DNA of 64,000 nucleotides from Cymodocea nodosa (taxonomy: Eukaryota > Streptophyta > Magnoliopsida > Alismatales > Cymodoceaceae), in NCBI GenBank assembly GCA_036874045.1, contig CM072338.1, positions 19,366,501 to 19,430,500 on the forward strand, in the 5' to 3' direction. Positions 48,856 to 60,165 of this stretch are shown here, one piece after another (position 1 is the first letter of the stretch; every line of letters begins with the position of its first letter). The translations under genes were made by a program, and so were the position numbers. The notes beneath the pieces are model-generated. The model worked only from the letters and a program-made list of their open reading frames with translations, was not told the origin of the DNA and searched no databases.

Positions 48856-50241
48856 TCATGACGTCGGCGAGGAAACGTCGTGACGTGACGAAACCTTCTG
48901 CCTCCGCCCGGTTCGCCTTTGGCCATCCCCAACCCTTCCCGAGGAAGGCCAGCCAGGGTCAACGACCCCGGAAAAGAATCTCTGGTGGTCGGCGTCGAAA
49001 TGGCTGGGGGGCTCCACTTCCACAGAGGAAGTGGTGAAGACGGTTGAACTTCTGCCGGAGGCCATGTCCGCCCTGTTCCGCTTCAGGTTGTATCCAGCGG
49101 CGTCGCCGTCGACGTTACAGAACATGGAGTCGGCATCGCAACTGGAAGGCGAAGACCACGACGACGGAGGATCGAAGGCGTCTCCCACGAAGGAGCCGTT
49201 CGCGTCCACCCGGAACGTCTCCTTGAATAGATCCTGCAGATCCTGGAAGCTCTCCACCTTCTTCTCCTGGAAACAGAGAAGAAAGCAGCATAAGAAATTT
49301 ATGCAGGTAAGAACAATGGGAATTTTGGGAGCTGCAGGACCTACACTGGATCTGTCTTCCCTCATCATGGTGGTCATCTCCCCCAAGAAATCGGCCATTG
49401 CCTGCGACGAGAGAGCAAAAACACTAAATACAGGTTTCTTTGGGGAAAGCAAACAACGAGGTACCGCTCAGAAAGACAGAACGAACGAGATGACGCGACT
49501 TTGGAGAGAGAGTGCTTTTCTAAGAATTACATTTTCCTCGTCATCTTCTTCGCGGATCCCTATGTCGTACAGAAGTCGCTTGTTGGTATCGGACAGAACT
49601 GTGGGGGAATCGGAGAAAAATGAGAAACGGAAACAAAAGTTTATATCGAAGAGTGATGGATTATTGTGAGTTTATATTGAAGAAAAAAGCAAAAACAAAA
49701 GTCCGAACATGAGAAATTCCTCACCGGAATAAGCTTCCTGAATAGCTTGGAACTTGGTCTTGGCTTCTTCGTTCTTCGACGCAGAGCATCTGTCTGGGTG
49801 CCATCTCTGCTTCCAGGTTAGAATAACATAATTCGCATCTTATTAGCAAAAATTGAAACATCTTTACGGAAGATAACATCCACCATATGCAGAATCATTT
49901 CGAATCTCGACCATGTCAGAAAACCGACAAAAACGAAGAAAAACAGCCATCGATCATATTCTTCAATTCCATCCACCACAAATTTGACAAAATCCCACCC
50001 AGCTTTAGCGATCCTTTCTTTCCAAAACCACTTCTGGACCAAATCACCAGCTATTCCCCCTCCAAAACGACACACAAAGCAAGCCCCAGAGCGTCGCAGA
50101 AGAAAGGAACAACAAGAGAAACGAAAGGACGCTCACCATCGCCAGCTTTTTGTAAGCATTCCTGAGCTCCCCGGCGGAGCATTCCTTCTCCAACCCCATG
50201 ACCTCGTAGAAATCATTGTCTTTCCCCTCTCCAAGCGCCAT
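48856..50241 (-). CDS. Small J-domain (DnaJ-type) co-chaperone
   Basis: Five exons on the minus strand, 50241-50137, 49806-49725, 49598-49531, 49401-49345 and 49266-48856, give a 240-aa protein with all joins in frame. The J domain is near the N-terminus: DFYEVMGLEKECSAGELRNAYKKLAM, then RWHPDRC with the HPD motif that stimulates Hsp70 ATPase at residues 38-40, then FQAIQEAYSVLSDTNKRLLYDIG. After it come the family block AMADFLGEMTTMM and ESFQDLQDLFKETF, and a Ser-rich, basic tail. There is no signal peptide, membrane segment or Cys-rich zinc domain, so it is a class III J protein, probably cytosolic or nuclear. It resembles small Arabidopsis J proteins with WHPDRCSAS; the client is unknown. 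Confidence 0.88.
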
Positions 50242-51527
50242 CGGAACCTCACAACCTCTTCCGTCGAGCGCCGATGCGGGAGACGGTGGGAAGGAAGAGG
50301 GCGTAGCCGGGACCAGGAAGAAATAATCAAAAGCATTTCATCGCCAACAATCGAAGACTCCAGAAACTCGTCGTTGCCTTGCATAATTGAATCCCTCCAC
50401 GTACCACATACCTTCCGGAAAATTCCCCAACACGGCCGTCTGGGGTGCTTATCTTCACCGCTCGAAGCACGAAACCCTCCTATCCATTAAAAAATGCCGC
50501 ACGTATATTTCACGTAGATTGCAAAAGAATTCCGCAGAGTTACTTTACTCCTCGTAGAATGCTAATTTCTCAACTTATAGTTCATTGATAAATTTTATTA
50601 AAATATCCAGAAAAATCTTATATTTTTACGAAAATCGTAATTCGAAATTTATCTTTAATTATACTTGAAATGATAATGATAACCAAGCACTTCTAAAATA
50701 GACACTTTTTATAATAACCAATTAATTTGTACATTTTAACATGATATCAAGTAAAAAACTTAACCAGTTAAGGTCGGTCATATGCATTTACTTCGTTATA
50801 AAAGTTTGTAAAACTTAAAAGATGACTGTAAGTAATACAGAGCGTCAAAATAGTTCAACAAAGTTTGAAAAGACCTCAGGATATTATTATTTGTTAACAC
50901 AGAGATGGACCACTCTACTCATAACTAATTATTTTTAAATGGCCATTGAAATTTTAAACACAATTACGTACGTACGTATCTTAATAATAATTATCAATTC
51001 ACAATAACATGCAATTAACAAAATTTTTCGGGTCACAGTTCTGCATCCATTGACGGGAGGTGACGGTAAGCATGAGATGCGTCGGATCTGTCACACGTGG
51101 ATGGATGAGTTCGATGTCAGGCGGCAAGATATTTTTCCCAAGCTTTCGTCCAGAAGGTTCTTCTTCGGGTTCCGTTCCGTTCTCTCTCCCACGGGCCACG
51201 GGGCCCATATTTTATGGAAGAGGCCTTGGACTTGGAGAGAATCACAGGGTTAACCCCCGGGCCGAGGCGGAATCTTCCGGGGGTATTTCTGGGAGGATGG
51301 TGTGTTGGTCAAGGTGGAATCCAGCGGCAGCATCTCATCTTACCGGACACTGTGAAGCGACGAAAACCGTGGCCGGTGTCACGAAGCGGTTCCCATTCGG
51401 GAACTGGCTAACCACATGCACCCAGTAATCGGATCTTAATCTTCGGATCTAAACCGACTCCATGCAAATCTCCAATCAATAGTTATTCGAATTCGGGACG
51501 CATTGGTTTACGAGCGTGTGTACGTAT

Positions 51528-51558
<31 letters not shown>

Positions 51559-51721
51559 GTCGACGGGAAAAGGGGGTATCTCTGGAAATGTCACATTTTC
51601 TCCACCAGCAGGCGGGAAACATGGCCGCTTTATTTCATGATATATCCGTATATATCTTTACAACGCAGCAGAATAATAATAATAACGATAACAATTCTTA
51701 GGAACTAACCTAGGTTCGCTT

Positions 51722-51762
<41 letters not shown>

Positions 51763-51791
51763 GTATATGAGATATAGGGTACGGTAAGGCT
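50242..51791. other. Spacer: DnaJ promoter and pectinesterase 3' region
   Basis: Bases just above 50241 are the leader or promoter of the minus-strand DnaJ gene. A GC-rich island at about 51040-51430 has open frames up to 122 codons but no recognisable domain. (AT)n at about 51529-51553 and an (AC)n(AT)n run at about 51721-51763 lie in or near the pectinesterase 3' UTR. Confidence 0.4.
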
Positions 51792-53216
51792 CTAGAGAGA
51801 CGGAGGTGGCCTGAGCCAGCCTTGACCTCGGACGAAGGTGGGAGATAGGAAAGGCTTAGCCTGCTCCGGGGTGAGGTGCAAGCTGTACTTGGCACGTGTG
51901 TCGGAGGAAGCGCCCGGTCCGGAGCACTGGTACTGGGCGTAGAAGACGTCACAGCTGTCGACGGCCAGGTTGCCGGCGCCATTCCTGTCCCATCCCTTGG
52001 GGTCGACGACGGAGCCCATGTCGGTGTAGGCGAACACCACCCTCGCCTTTGATCTCCACGGACGGCTGAGGTAGGCGTTGCCGGTTCCCGAGATCTTGCA
52101 GTGCACGAAGGAGAACCCACTCTTGTCGGCTATCTTTTCTCTTCCTTGGGCGGTGATGGCTGTCATGCCTTCCTTGGACACGGACACGATGTCGCAGTGC
52201 TGCACGAGAGAGCTAAAGCTAATTCGCAGAGGAAAGATGGCATGGATGGCAATTAATTAATCGATCGAGTAATTAAGCAAACGGTTACGTCGAAGAGAGA
52301 TCTGGCGTTGCCGAAGATGAAGTCCTCGGTGCCGCTGATGTAGCAGTCCCTGTAGTAGTGTTTGCCTTTATCGTCGCAGAGCGTGTCCTGGAACCCTAAG
52401 AACTTGCACTTGTAGAATGCTGCCTTGTCTGCTGAGATCCTGAAGGCAACCGCTTGCCCTCCCTTCGCTCCCATAGGTGGATTTGGTGCGGTGTTCTAAT
52501 TAATTAAGGCACAAGCATGTTATCATTAATTATCATCGTCATTATCATTGTGTGCAGGGAAATTAAGGAAATTAATTAACGTACGTGCATGCATGCATAT
52601 ACATACATATTCGTACACGCACACGTACCTCGAAGATCATGTTGACGGCCATGAAGTAGCGGGACCTGACGGCGACGGTGGCGCTCTCCCAGGTGCCGAC
52701 GTCCGCCGCCCTGGAGTTGAAGGTGATGGTGGGCGGGTCCTTGGGGTCACCGTAGAAGGTGACGAAGGGTCTGGACTTGCCCACCCTGACCTTCTCCTTG
52801 TACACGCCGGGACCGATCTTGATGATGACCGTCCTCGTGTTGCCCGCGCGGATGCTCTTCACCGCGGCGCTCACGGTCTTGAAGTCACCCGTCCCGTCCT
52901 TCTTCACTGTGATCACACTCCTCTTCTCATCGGCATTCCTGAGCCTCATGTCCAGGCCGCCGGGCCCCGTTTTCGCCTTCACATCCTCGAAGTACCGCGC
53001 CTTGCTCTCGGACAGAAAGGCCTTGAGGTTGGGATCGATGTTCTGGGGGAGATCGTCGCCTTTACCGTGAGCGACGTGGGTTGACTGCCGGCCGATGCTT
53101 AGGGTGTTGATGGAGCCGGCCAGAGCGTCGGCAACTAGAAGGAAGAGGAGGGCGAGGACGGTGGTGATGGCTCTTGCTGCCATGGTCGCTATGGTGGGTG
53201 GGACGGGGGAGGCCAT
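51792..53216 (-). CDS. Secreted pectinesterase (CE8), no PMEI pro-domain
   Basis: Three exons on the minus strand, 53216-52629, 52495-52289 and 52199-51792, give 400 aa. The enzyme removes methyl esters from cell-wall pectin. Residues 1-34 hold a hydrophobic signal peptide ([18 protein letters not shown]). Conserved motifs: GVYKE (137-141), QAVAFR (210-215), GFQDTL with acid/base Asp233, GTEDFIFG with nucleophile Asp254, and YLSRPW with Arg311. Catalytic residues are all present, but motif IV has E for the usual V and motif V has S for the usual G. There is no N-terminal inhibitor domain, so this is a type with a short pro-region, similar in layout to pollen-type plant pectinesterases. A second in-frame ATG at 53183 would start right at the signal peptide and is equally possible. 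Very GC-rich third positions. Confidence 0.9.
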
Positions 53217-54600
53217 CCTTCCTCCTCCCAGATATATACATGGAGGCCGGGTGTGGGGAGGGCTGGAAATGGAAAAATGCATGTCCACGGGTGGTGGCGT
53301 GCCGTGTGTTTCTCGTAGGGTAGTTACGAGAGGAAGATTGAATGAAGACCATACGTGCATGCACACACGACGATCTGGGGCTGCGATGGTGCGTCCGATC
53401 GGGACCGACAACCCATTAACTTCGGCAAGAACGCGCGACACAAAACCACGAATTTGCCACCTTTAATTTGGGGCCTCCACCAATTTGCCTTAGTTAACAC
53501 GTACGTACCTCCGCAGCGCAGAGAACGAAGACATGCCCACCCCAGGTTAAGGTGGAGTGAAACACTGCGGCTATGTATATTTATATATTCCCTTCCAAGC
53601 CGCCACCACCACCATGAAAGGAGGCCGGGGTCACACCTCTTAAATTTTAATTACAAATCAGGTTACACACGTTTCAATGTAAATTAGGTTACAGTATTGT
53701 ATAAAATGAGTTTTATTTCAATACCAATTAGATTACAATATAATACCATTCAATACAAATCAGATAATTCAGCCCAAACTAAGTTACATTTTAAAACAAA
53801 TCAGGTTGTAGTTGTAGCTGTAGTTGTAGTTGAATGCAAATTAAATTTCGTTTTAATAAAATCTAAGTTGGATTGTAATAAAATTCAGGTTCCATAAAAT
53901 CGGTTATTTTGGTTGGGGGAAAATGAAGATGTAAACGTGGTGGTTTGAAAGGCAAACATCTTCCAGTCACTCACGCTTGTTGCAAGAAACTATTACCTTC
54001 ACGGTCACCCACTGCAGACATCTTTCACCGGAGTCGGCTTTCTTCCTTCTTTGATTGCGAGTTAAAGGAATGCTAATAATCAATATTCCTGTTAGATTGG
54101 CGCGCGAAAGAATGGCCAATCTCGTAGTTAATATTGTTTTCACACAATCTTCCTTTGTTTATTTGAACAATCTCGTAGTTCAGAAAATTTTTCAGTACTC
54201 CTCTGCAATGAAGATTCCTAGGTAGGTGTTCTTACTAATCGTTTAGTGCTTAGAGAACGAGTCCATGTGCTTATAAACAAATAGTAGAAGATTAATTACA
54301 TACCAGTCTGAAGCTTTCCATTCTATAAATATTTGTTGTCGGATGAAGGTTGAATCAGCTGCTTCTCCTTCCAGTTCCTCCAATGCTTTCTCCTTTCTTT
54401 TAAAAGTGCTGGTAACTCGTAAATAACATTCAGTTTCATATATATACTATGCATCCATAAAGTGAATAAATCTCGTTGCAAGAACGTGGCTTGCAACGTG
54501 CATCGTGGTTCCTATTTTTATGGTTACGTGTACCACTACTAATTTCAAATTTTGGTAACCGCTAAACCGACGAAGTTTCGTTTGTGATTAAAAGAATAAC
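53217..54600. other. Pectinesterase upstream region and repeat-rich spacer
   Basis: The first few hundred bases should hold the pectinesterase promoter. About 53650-53910 is a degenerate run of roughly 25-30-bp units of the type AAATCAGGTTACA / AAATTAGGTTACA / CAATTAGATTACA on the plus strand. No gene was recognised. Confidence 0.45.
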
Positions 54601-54620
54601 CGTTCTGCTTAATCTATGAA

Positions 54621-55320
54621 CTAACCTCGTTGAGTTACAGATTACTCAACAGAACACAGTCGGTTACTGTTGCTAACTCCATGGACTAACTTCGTTGAGT
54701 TACAGATAACTCAACGAAGTGACCTTATATTATATTACTGACCTCGTGGAGTTACGGTTAACTCAACGGACTTACTTCGTTGAGTTAACACTTGGCAACA
54801 TCTAAGTTTCACTCTCGTAAGTTTTCTATTTTGTGTTTTTTCTTTGTCATTCTGCTAACTGTAATAAAGTTAAATCTATGTCATTAATGCCTCATTTTGA
54901 TTAAAATATATTTAAATCTGAACATTATATAAAGATTTAACTTGCAGGTCATTTTATGTTATGTATAATTTACATTTTACCTTATAACATGCAGAAATTT
55001 TTAAGCAGTTATCCTGTCATTCAGCAAATTTTAAATCTGTTACATATTCATAAAGTTCCACAAATTACATAATATTCAATAAATTCCATTCATTTCACAT
55101 CCAAATACGTATGAAAATTGCATCTGAAAAATTATATTCATTAATATGAATCAATTACATTACAAGTACACCATACAATTTCATACAATTTTACATAAGT
55201 AGACGAACAATATAATTTAATCTCTATGCCTAAATTCATCTACTTCCTTCTGAAGTTTTTCTAATTTTAGGTCTTAGCTACAGTACTCTGTTGAGTTACA
55301 GTTAACTCAACGGAATAAGC
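54621..55320. repeat. Cluster of GTTGAGTTA palindromes
   Basis: At least four hairpin-forming units pair GTTGAGTTA with TAACTCAAC. They lie at 54630-54651, 54691-54720 (perfect 13-bp arms CTTCGTTGAGTTA / TAACTCAACGAAG with a 4-base loop), about 54746-54770 and 55290-55311. Half units follow near 54777 and 55321. They sit between the pectinesterase promoter and the gypsy fossil and may be its terminal or untranslated region. Confidence 0.65.
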
Positions 55321-55416
55321 TTGTTGATTAACTCAAGACTCAACGGACTCCCCGTACAAGCAAATATAATAATAAAAATATCACAGAGAATAGTTTCTCT
55401 GTTTTTTTTTACAGGT

Positions 55417-55745
55417 TTAACCGATACTATGCTTCGGTCAGACCTAAATATTTTTTATTTTTTTATTTTTCTTTCGATTGGACCGATACTATGTTTCGGT
55501 AAAACCAATATTTTTTTTTGAAAATTAATATACAATTTTTTTTCCAGTTTAACCGATACTACGCTTCGGTCAGACCTAAATATTTTTTAATTTTTTACTT
55601 TTCTTTCGGTTGAACCGATACTATGTTTTGGTAAAATCAATATTTTTTTAATGTTTCGGTCATACCGATGCTACGCTTCGGTCAGACCTAAATATTTTTT
55701 AATTTTCTGGTCATACCGATGGATCCAGTCGGTTGAACCGCAACT
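55417..55745. repeat. CCGATACTA/TTCGGT tandem repeat block
   Basis: Three imperfect copies of ACCGATACTAxGCTTCGGTC followed by AGACCTAAATATTTTTT start at about 55421, 55551 and 55665. A variant, ACCGATACTATGTTTCGG, alternates with them. Each motif is itself a partial palindrome (ACCGA...TCGGT). The block lies directly downstream, in minus-strand terms, of the gypsy pol fossil. Confidence 0.7.
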
Positions 55746-55849
55746 ATTTTTATGTTTTTTATATATATATTTTTTGTTTTGTTTTGTTTTTTTTTTTAAG
55801 ATAAACATATATATATAAACATAAAAACTGATTTCTTACTAAGTAAAGC

Positions 55850-57420
55850 TCGAGTAGTCCTCTACTCTGACTTCTTCTATAATTCCAAAGGAGTTTTTTG
55901 ATGTTTTCAGAATAGGTTTAAGTCTTTGTCCATTTACTTTAAATATATTCTGATTTTTAGGATTTTCAATTTCAATAGCTCCATAAGGATTAATATTTCA
56001 AACTATGTAAGGTCCTGCCCATCTAGATCTTAATTTTCCTGGATGGTTATGGAGTCTAGCTAGATAAAGATATACTTCTTATCCTATTTCAAAGCTTTTA
56101 GGAATAATTTTTCTATCATGCCAGAATTTAATTTTCTCTTTTTCTCTTACAGTCTTCGAATAAGCTTCATTTCTAAATTCTTCTAATTCAATTAGTTGTA
56201 TTTTTCTATTTTCAGCAGCTTGATTTAAATTAGTGTTCAGAGTTTTTAATGTCCAATAAGTTTTATGTTCTATTTCAGTAGGTAAATGACAACTTTTTCC
56301 ATATACTAGCTTAAAAGATGACTACCTAAGCTCGTTTTATAAGCAGTTCTATAAGCCCAAAGTGCATCTATCAATCTATTAGCCCAATCTGTTCTAGTAG
56401 AATTTACTACTTTTTCCTAGATTAATTTAATTTGTTTGTTTGCACTTTCTACTTGTCCACTTGTTTGCGGATGATAAGATGTTGCAATTTTGTAGTTTAC
56501 TCCATATTTCTTCATTAAGGCTTCAAAACTTCTATTACAGAAATGAGTTCCTCTATCACTGATAATAACTTTAGGTATTCCAAATCTGACAAATATATTT
56601 GTTCTTATAAATTATATTACCACTTTGTTATCATTAGTTTTTGTAGGAATAAATTCTATCTATTTAGATACATAATCCACCCCCAACAATATGTAATTAA
56701 ATTAATTAGACATAGGAAATAGACCTATAAAATCTATTCCCTAGACATCAAAGATTTCAACCTCAACAATAGGATTAAGAGGCATCATATTCCTCTTTGA
56801 TATTCGTCCTATTTGTTGACATCTTAAACAACTTAAGCAATATTTATTAGCATCTTTGAATAGTGTTGGCCAATAAAACCCACATTGCAGAATTTTTGCA
56901 GTAGTTTTCCCTGAACCAAAATGTCCTCCACAAGCTTGGTCATGACAGAAGGACAATATGCTCGAATATTCAGTTTCTGGAACACACCTCCTTAAAATCA
57001 GATCAGGACATTTCTTAAATAAGTAAGAGTTTTTCCAATAGTAATATTTTACTTTTGAGAAAAATAATTTCTTATCCTGTCTATTCCAATCCTTAGGTGT
57101 TAAACCAGTAACTAAGTAATTAACTATGTCTGCATACCAAGACATTGTGTTGATGGTCATTAATTGTTCATCAGGAAAATTATCCTTAATTTCAATATTT
57201 GATTTTTCTATTTGTAATCTTGATAAATGATCTGCTACTACGTTCTCACAACCTTTTTTATCTTTAATTTCTAAATCAAATTCTTGCAATAATAATATCC
57301 ATCGGATCAATCTAGGTTTAGTTTCTTTTTTCTTTATTAAATGTTTTAGAACTGAATGATCTGTGTATACTATTACTTTAGCTCCAATCAAATATAACTG
57401 TGTATTTTCGTTGCTAGAAC
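55850..57420 (-). mobile_element. Ty3/gypsy LTR-retrotransposon fossil, pol 3' part
   Basis: On the minus strand the order is RNase H ([10 protein letters not shown], then a VVADHLSRL end), the integrase zinc-binding domain (H..H..C..C pattern with [10 protein letters not shown] and [14 protein letters not shown]), integrase-core remains and, near 56000, the C-terminal HPGKLRSRW.GPYIV block. This order is that of plant Ty3/gypsy pol. The element is broken by several changes and lacks its 5' half; gag, protease and most of reverse transcriptase are not seen. No pair of LTRs could be matched, so age cannot be dated; its state suggests it is old. Repeats at 54.6-55.7 kb may be part of its 3' end. 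It abuts the end of the EAF1-like copy. Confidence 0.8.
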
Positions 57421-59262
57421 GGCGCAGTCAATAGATTCACTCGAGTCCTATATTTGAGGGTCTCCCATATAGCACACCTTGATTTGCTTGTCGGTGCATT
57501 TGCTGGTGTGGATGATATAACTGCTGCTGCTGCTGCTGTTGGGGCTTCTGTGGTTGAAGCTGCTGCTGCTGCCAAGGTCCCCCAGTACCATGCACTGGAA
57601 GACTTCCAGGGAGCTGTCTTTGTGCCAATCCTTGGGTGTGGAAGCTGGCATCAATTGCTCTTTTCCAACCAGAATTGGTTGTGATGAGTTGGGCAAATGA
57701 GTGCTAGGAGTCCGAGAACTGGTTTCATAAGGTTGCTCAGATTTCCACTGAGACACAGAAGAAGCAGGTGCTGAACTAACGTCAGGCATGGCATTTACTG
57801 GAACTGAAGACTTGGTAGGTGATAGCATCATATGAGTAGCTCGTGCTGGACTGCTTGCAGAATGCACATGATTATCAGAATTTAACTTGTGGTTCTGATG
57901 CAGCACGAATCTGTGCATCGTTTGATGATTCTGATTTGATTTCCTTTGTGCCTGGTTTTGAGAAGCCAAAGGAGGAACGTGCACCTGTTGGGAAGACAAC
58001 ATGATCTGATTGGAAGGAACTTGAACCTGTCCTTGACTAACACCATCAGGATGAGATGGCTCTGCAGACATTTGCTTTGAAGATTGGGAAAGAGGGCGCC
58101 CATAAATTTTCTGTTGGTTTGTATTTTGAGGCTTTGAATTCGTACTTGGACTGCCAGAAAATGTGGACTGGTTTTGCTGTAATATATGCTTGTCAAGAAC
58201 TTGGTTTCCTGTGGCTGATGTACCGTTCACATGGGAAGCCTCAACAGGTGAATTCTGATGTATCAAAATATTGCCTCTGCCAGTACCCTTAATAAGTTTA
58301 GATTGTGATGGAGGAGGTTGCTGCTGCCGAGGTGGCTGCTGCAGAATTTGTTGCCTCTGTCTTTGTTTGATCTGACTAGCCATGCCTGCAGTAGTCTGGG
58401 AGTTGTGAGGTAAGTTCTGTGGCTTCTGTTGGACGTGGGAAGAAGAAGAAGTTATTGTGGTAGAAGAATGTGCTGTCTGGGGCTGTGGGCTATTTTGCAT
58501 GGGTGTCATGCCATTGGGACCAGCAAAAGATGGCTGTCCTAGTCTCTGTTGTTGGAGTTGTCTTTCCTTTACCATACGCATAGCAAAAACTTGCTGCCGG
58601 GGGCTATTATGATTGCTGCCTTGTATATGAGGATTTCCAAGCATGTGTGGCTGTTGAGCCATCTGATGAGGTTGATGTTGTTGAACAGGAAATGATTGAA
58701 CTGGGGCTGACGTTATGGGTTGATTAGAAAATGGGGCACTAATACTATTAAAAGGTGAAATTGTCTGGCCATTTCCTTGTGTAACCTGCTGAAGCTCCTG
58801 TATCATCATATGCTTATGATCCTCTGGATTTTGACCAGACTATTAAAAGAGTAACCATAATTAGAGTCCAAACTGATTGTGTAAACAGAAATCAGAAAGG
58901 AATCTAAAAACAATTTGATTATTTCAATGGACCATATGGTGATATGAAATCTGAATGACGTCTAATCATACCACAAAAATAAGAGGTTTTTCGACCAGAA
59001 CAAAGTAATGTTTGCAGGGGAATACTACATACCAACAATAGAAAGACATGGCATACTTGCACAAATGGAAATTTTAAGTGCAACGGAAATGGAATGGGGA
59101 GTGCACAACTCACAAGATCTTTCTTTCTTAACACTCCCAACATAAAAACAGACTATTTTAGACGGGAACTTGAAATTGCCATTCAAACCTCCTGATTCCA
59201 AAGATCCCTGTTGAGAACATTTTCTTGAAGATGCTCCCACTTCCCCTAGTCCCATTTACAAC

Positions 59263-59618
59263 TATACTTTTTAGGTTAGGCACTTAGGTGCTCAAGCATG
59301 AATTAGTCTCATCTTGACTGCTTATCTCACCATATCCAAATTCAGTGTGTCTTTTACTGGATCAATTAAATCAAATTTACATTTTTTAGGTTTCTAAATG
59401 TTTTATTTGCAAGAAAACTAAATATATGTTTTAATAGAATAATATCGTTATATATATATATCTTAGTATTTTTACATTTTGACTGTATTTAGTTTAGATT
59501 ATAAAACATTTAGGTGCCCAACTGTTATCATTATTATCGTGATATTGAGGTATCGTTTACATTCACTTGGTGCCCAATTACCTTGGCTTCTTACCACCTA
59601 GGCACCTTAAAGGGTATG
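59263..59618 (-). mobile_element. hAT-like MITE, AAGGTGCC family (copy D)
   Basis: A 356-bp element in an intron of the EAF1-like copy. Ends TATACTTTTTAGG (59263) and CCTTAAAGGGTATG (ending 59618) are inverted, and AGGCACCTTAA lies just inside the right end as in copy C. Flanks TTTACAAC (59255-59262) and TTTGCAAC (59619-59626) match 7 of 8. Noncoding. Confidence 0.7.
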
Positions 59619-60049
59619 TTTGCAACAGGAATAAATATGCACATGGCAATGTATGTTCAGAGCTTTAAGGATGCAGTATACAAGTACTGAACGACGGGCA
59701 GAGTTCATGCATATTTTATCCATTTAATGTATCTTTTTTTTACATAACGTTTTCAGCAATTCAAGACCAGATGGTAATTGAGAAAGCAAAGGACGAAAAG
59801 AATATAGAGTACATAAAAGTTTTGAAGTTGTGGGACATGCACAAAGCAATCATGGACATAAAAGGGGGAACAATCAAAAGCTATTTCGGATAATTAAAAT
59901 TTGTTTAATACAATTTTAAATAATATGCAAGATTCTTCGGAGGAATGGTCTGAAAAGTTGACCTACCATATGTTTCAGATTTGTAGATTTTAACTGAGAA
60001 AGTGTTTGCAAATAAATGAGTCTAGATATTAAATCAAATTTATTTCCAT

Positions 60050-60165
60050 GAGGATGAGCCTTGAACCAACGGAAAGGTAGCTCCATTGTGACTTTAGGTC
60101 ATGGATTCAAGTCTGAAATAACCACTCTAAATACAATTAGACCCTTTGTAGAAGGAAAGAATCCA
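60050..60165 (+). repeat. tRNA-derived SINE fragment, Au-like
   Basis: An A-box-like AAGGTAGCTCC stretch precedes TTAGGTCATGGATTCAAGTC, which contains a good B box (GGATTCAAGTC), followed by ATACAATTAGACCCTTTGTA. The order and spacing match the Au SINE family of plants (promoter boxes, then an ACAATAGACCCTT end). It lies in an EAF1-like intron, antisense to that gene. The assignment is from memory of the family. Confidence 0.5.

Noticed and set aside
49031-49669. A 212-codon plus-strand frame
   Set aside because: It lies antisense over the DnaJ exons and introns, with no domain. The minus-strand exons join into a clear J-domain protein.
50999-51430. GC-rich island with open frames up to 122 codons, considered as a missed gene
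   Set aside because: No domain, no splice pattern and no family resemblance on either strand. It was kept only as spacer.
52548-53084. A 178-codon plus-strand frame and several others over the pectinesterase
   Set aside because: GC-rich genes give long antisense frames by chance. The minus strand has signal peptide, catalytic motifs and splice sites.
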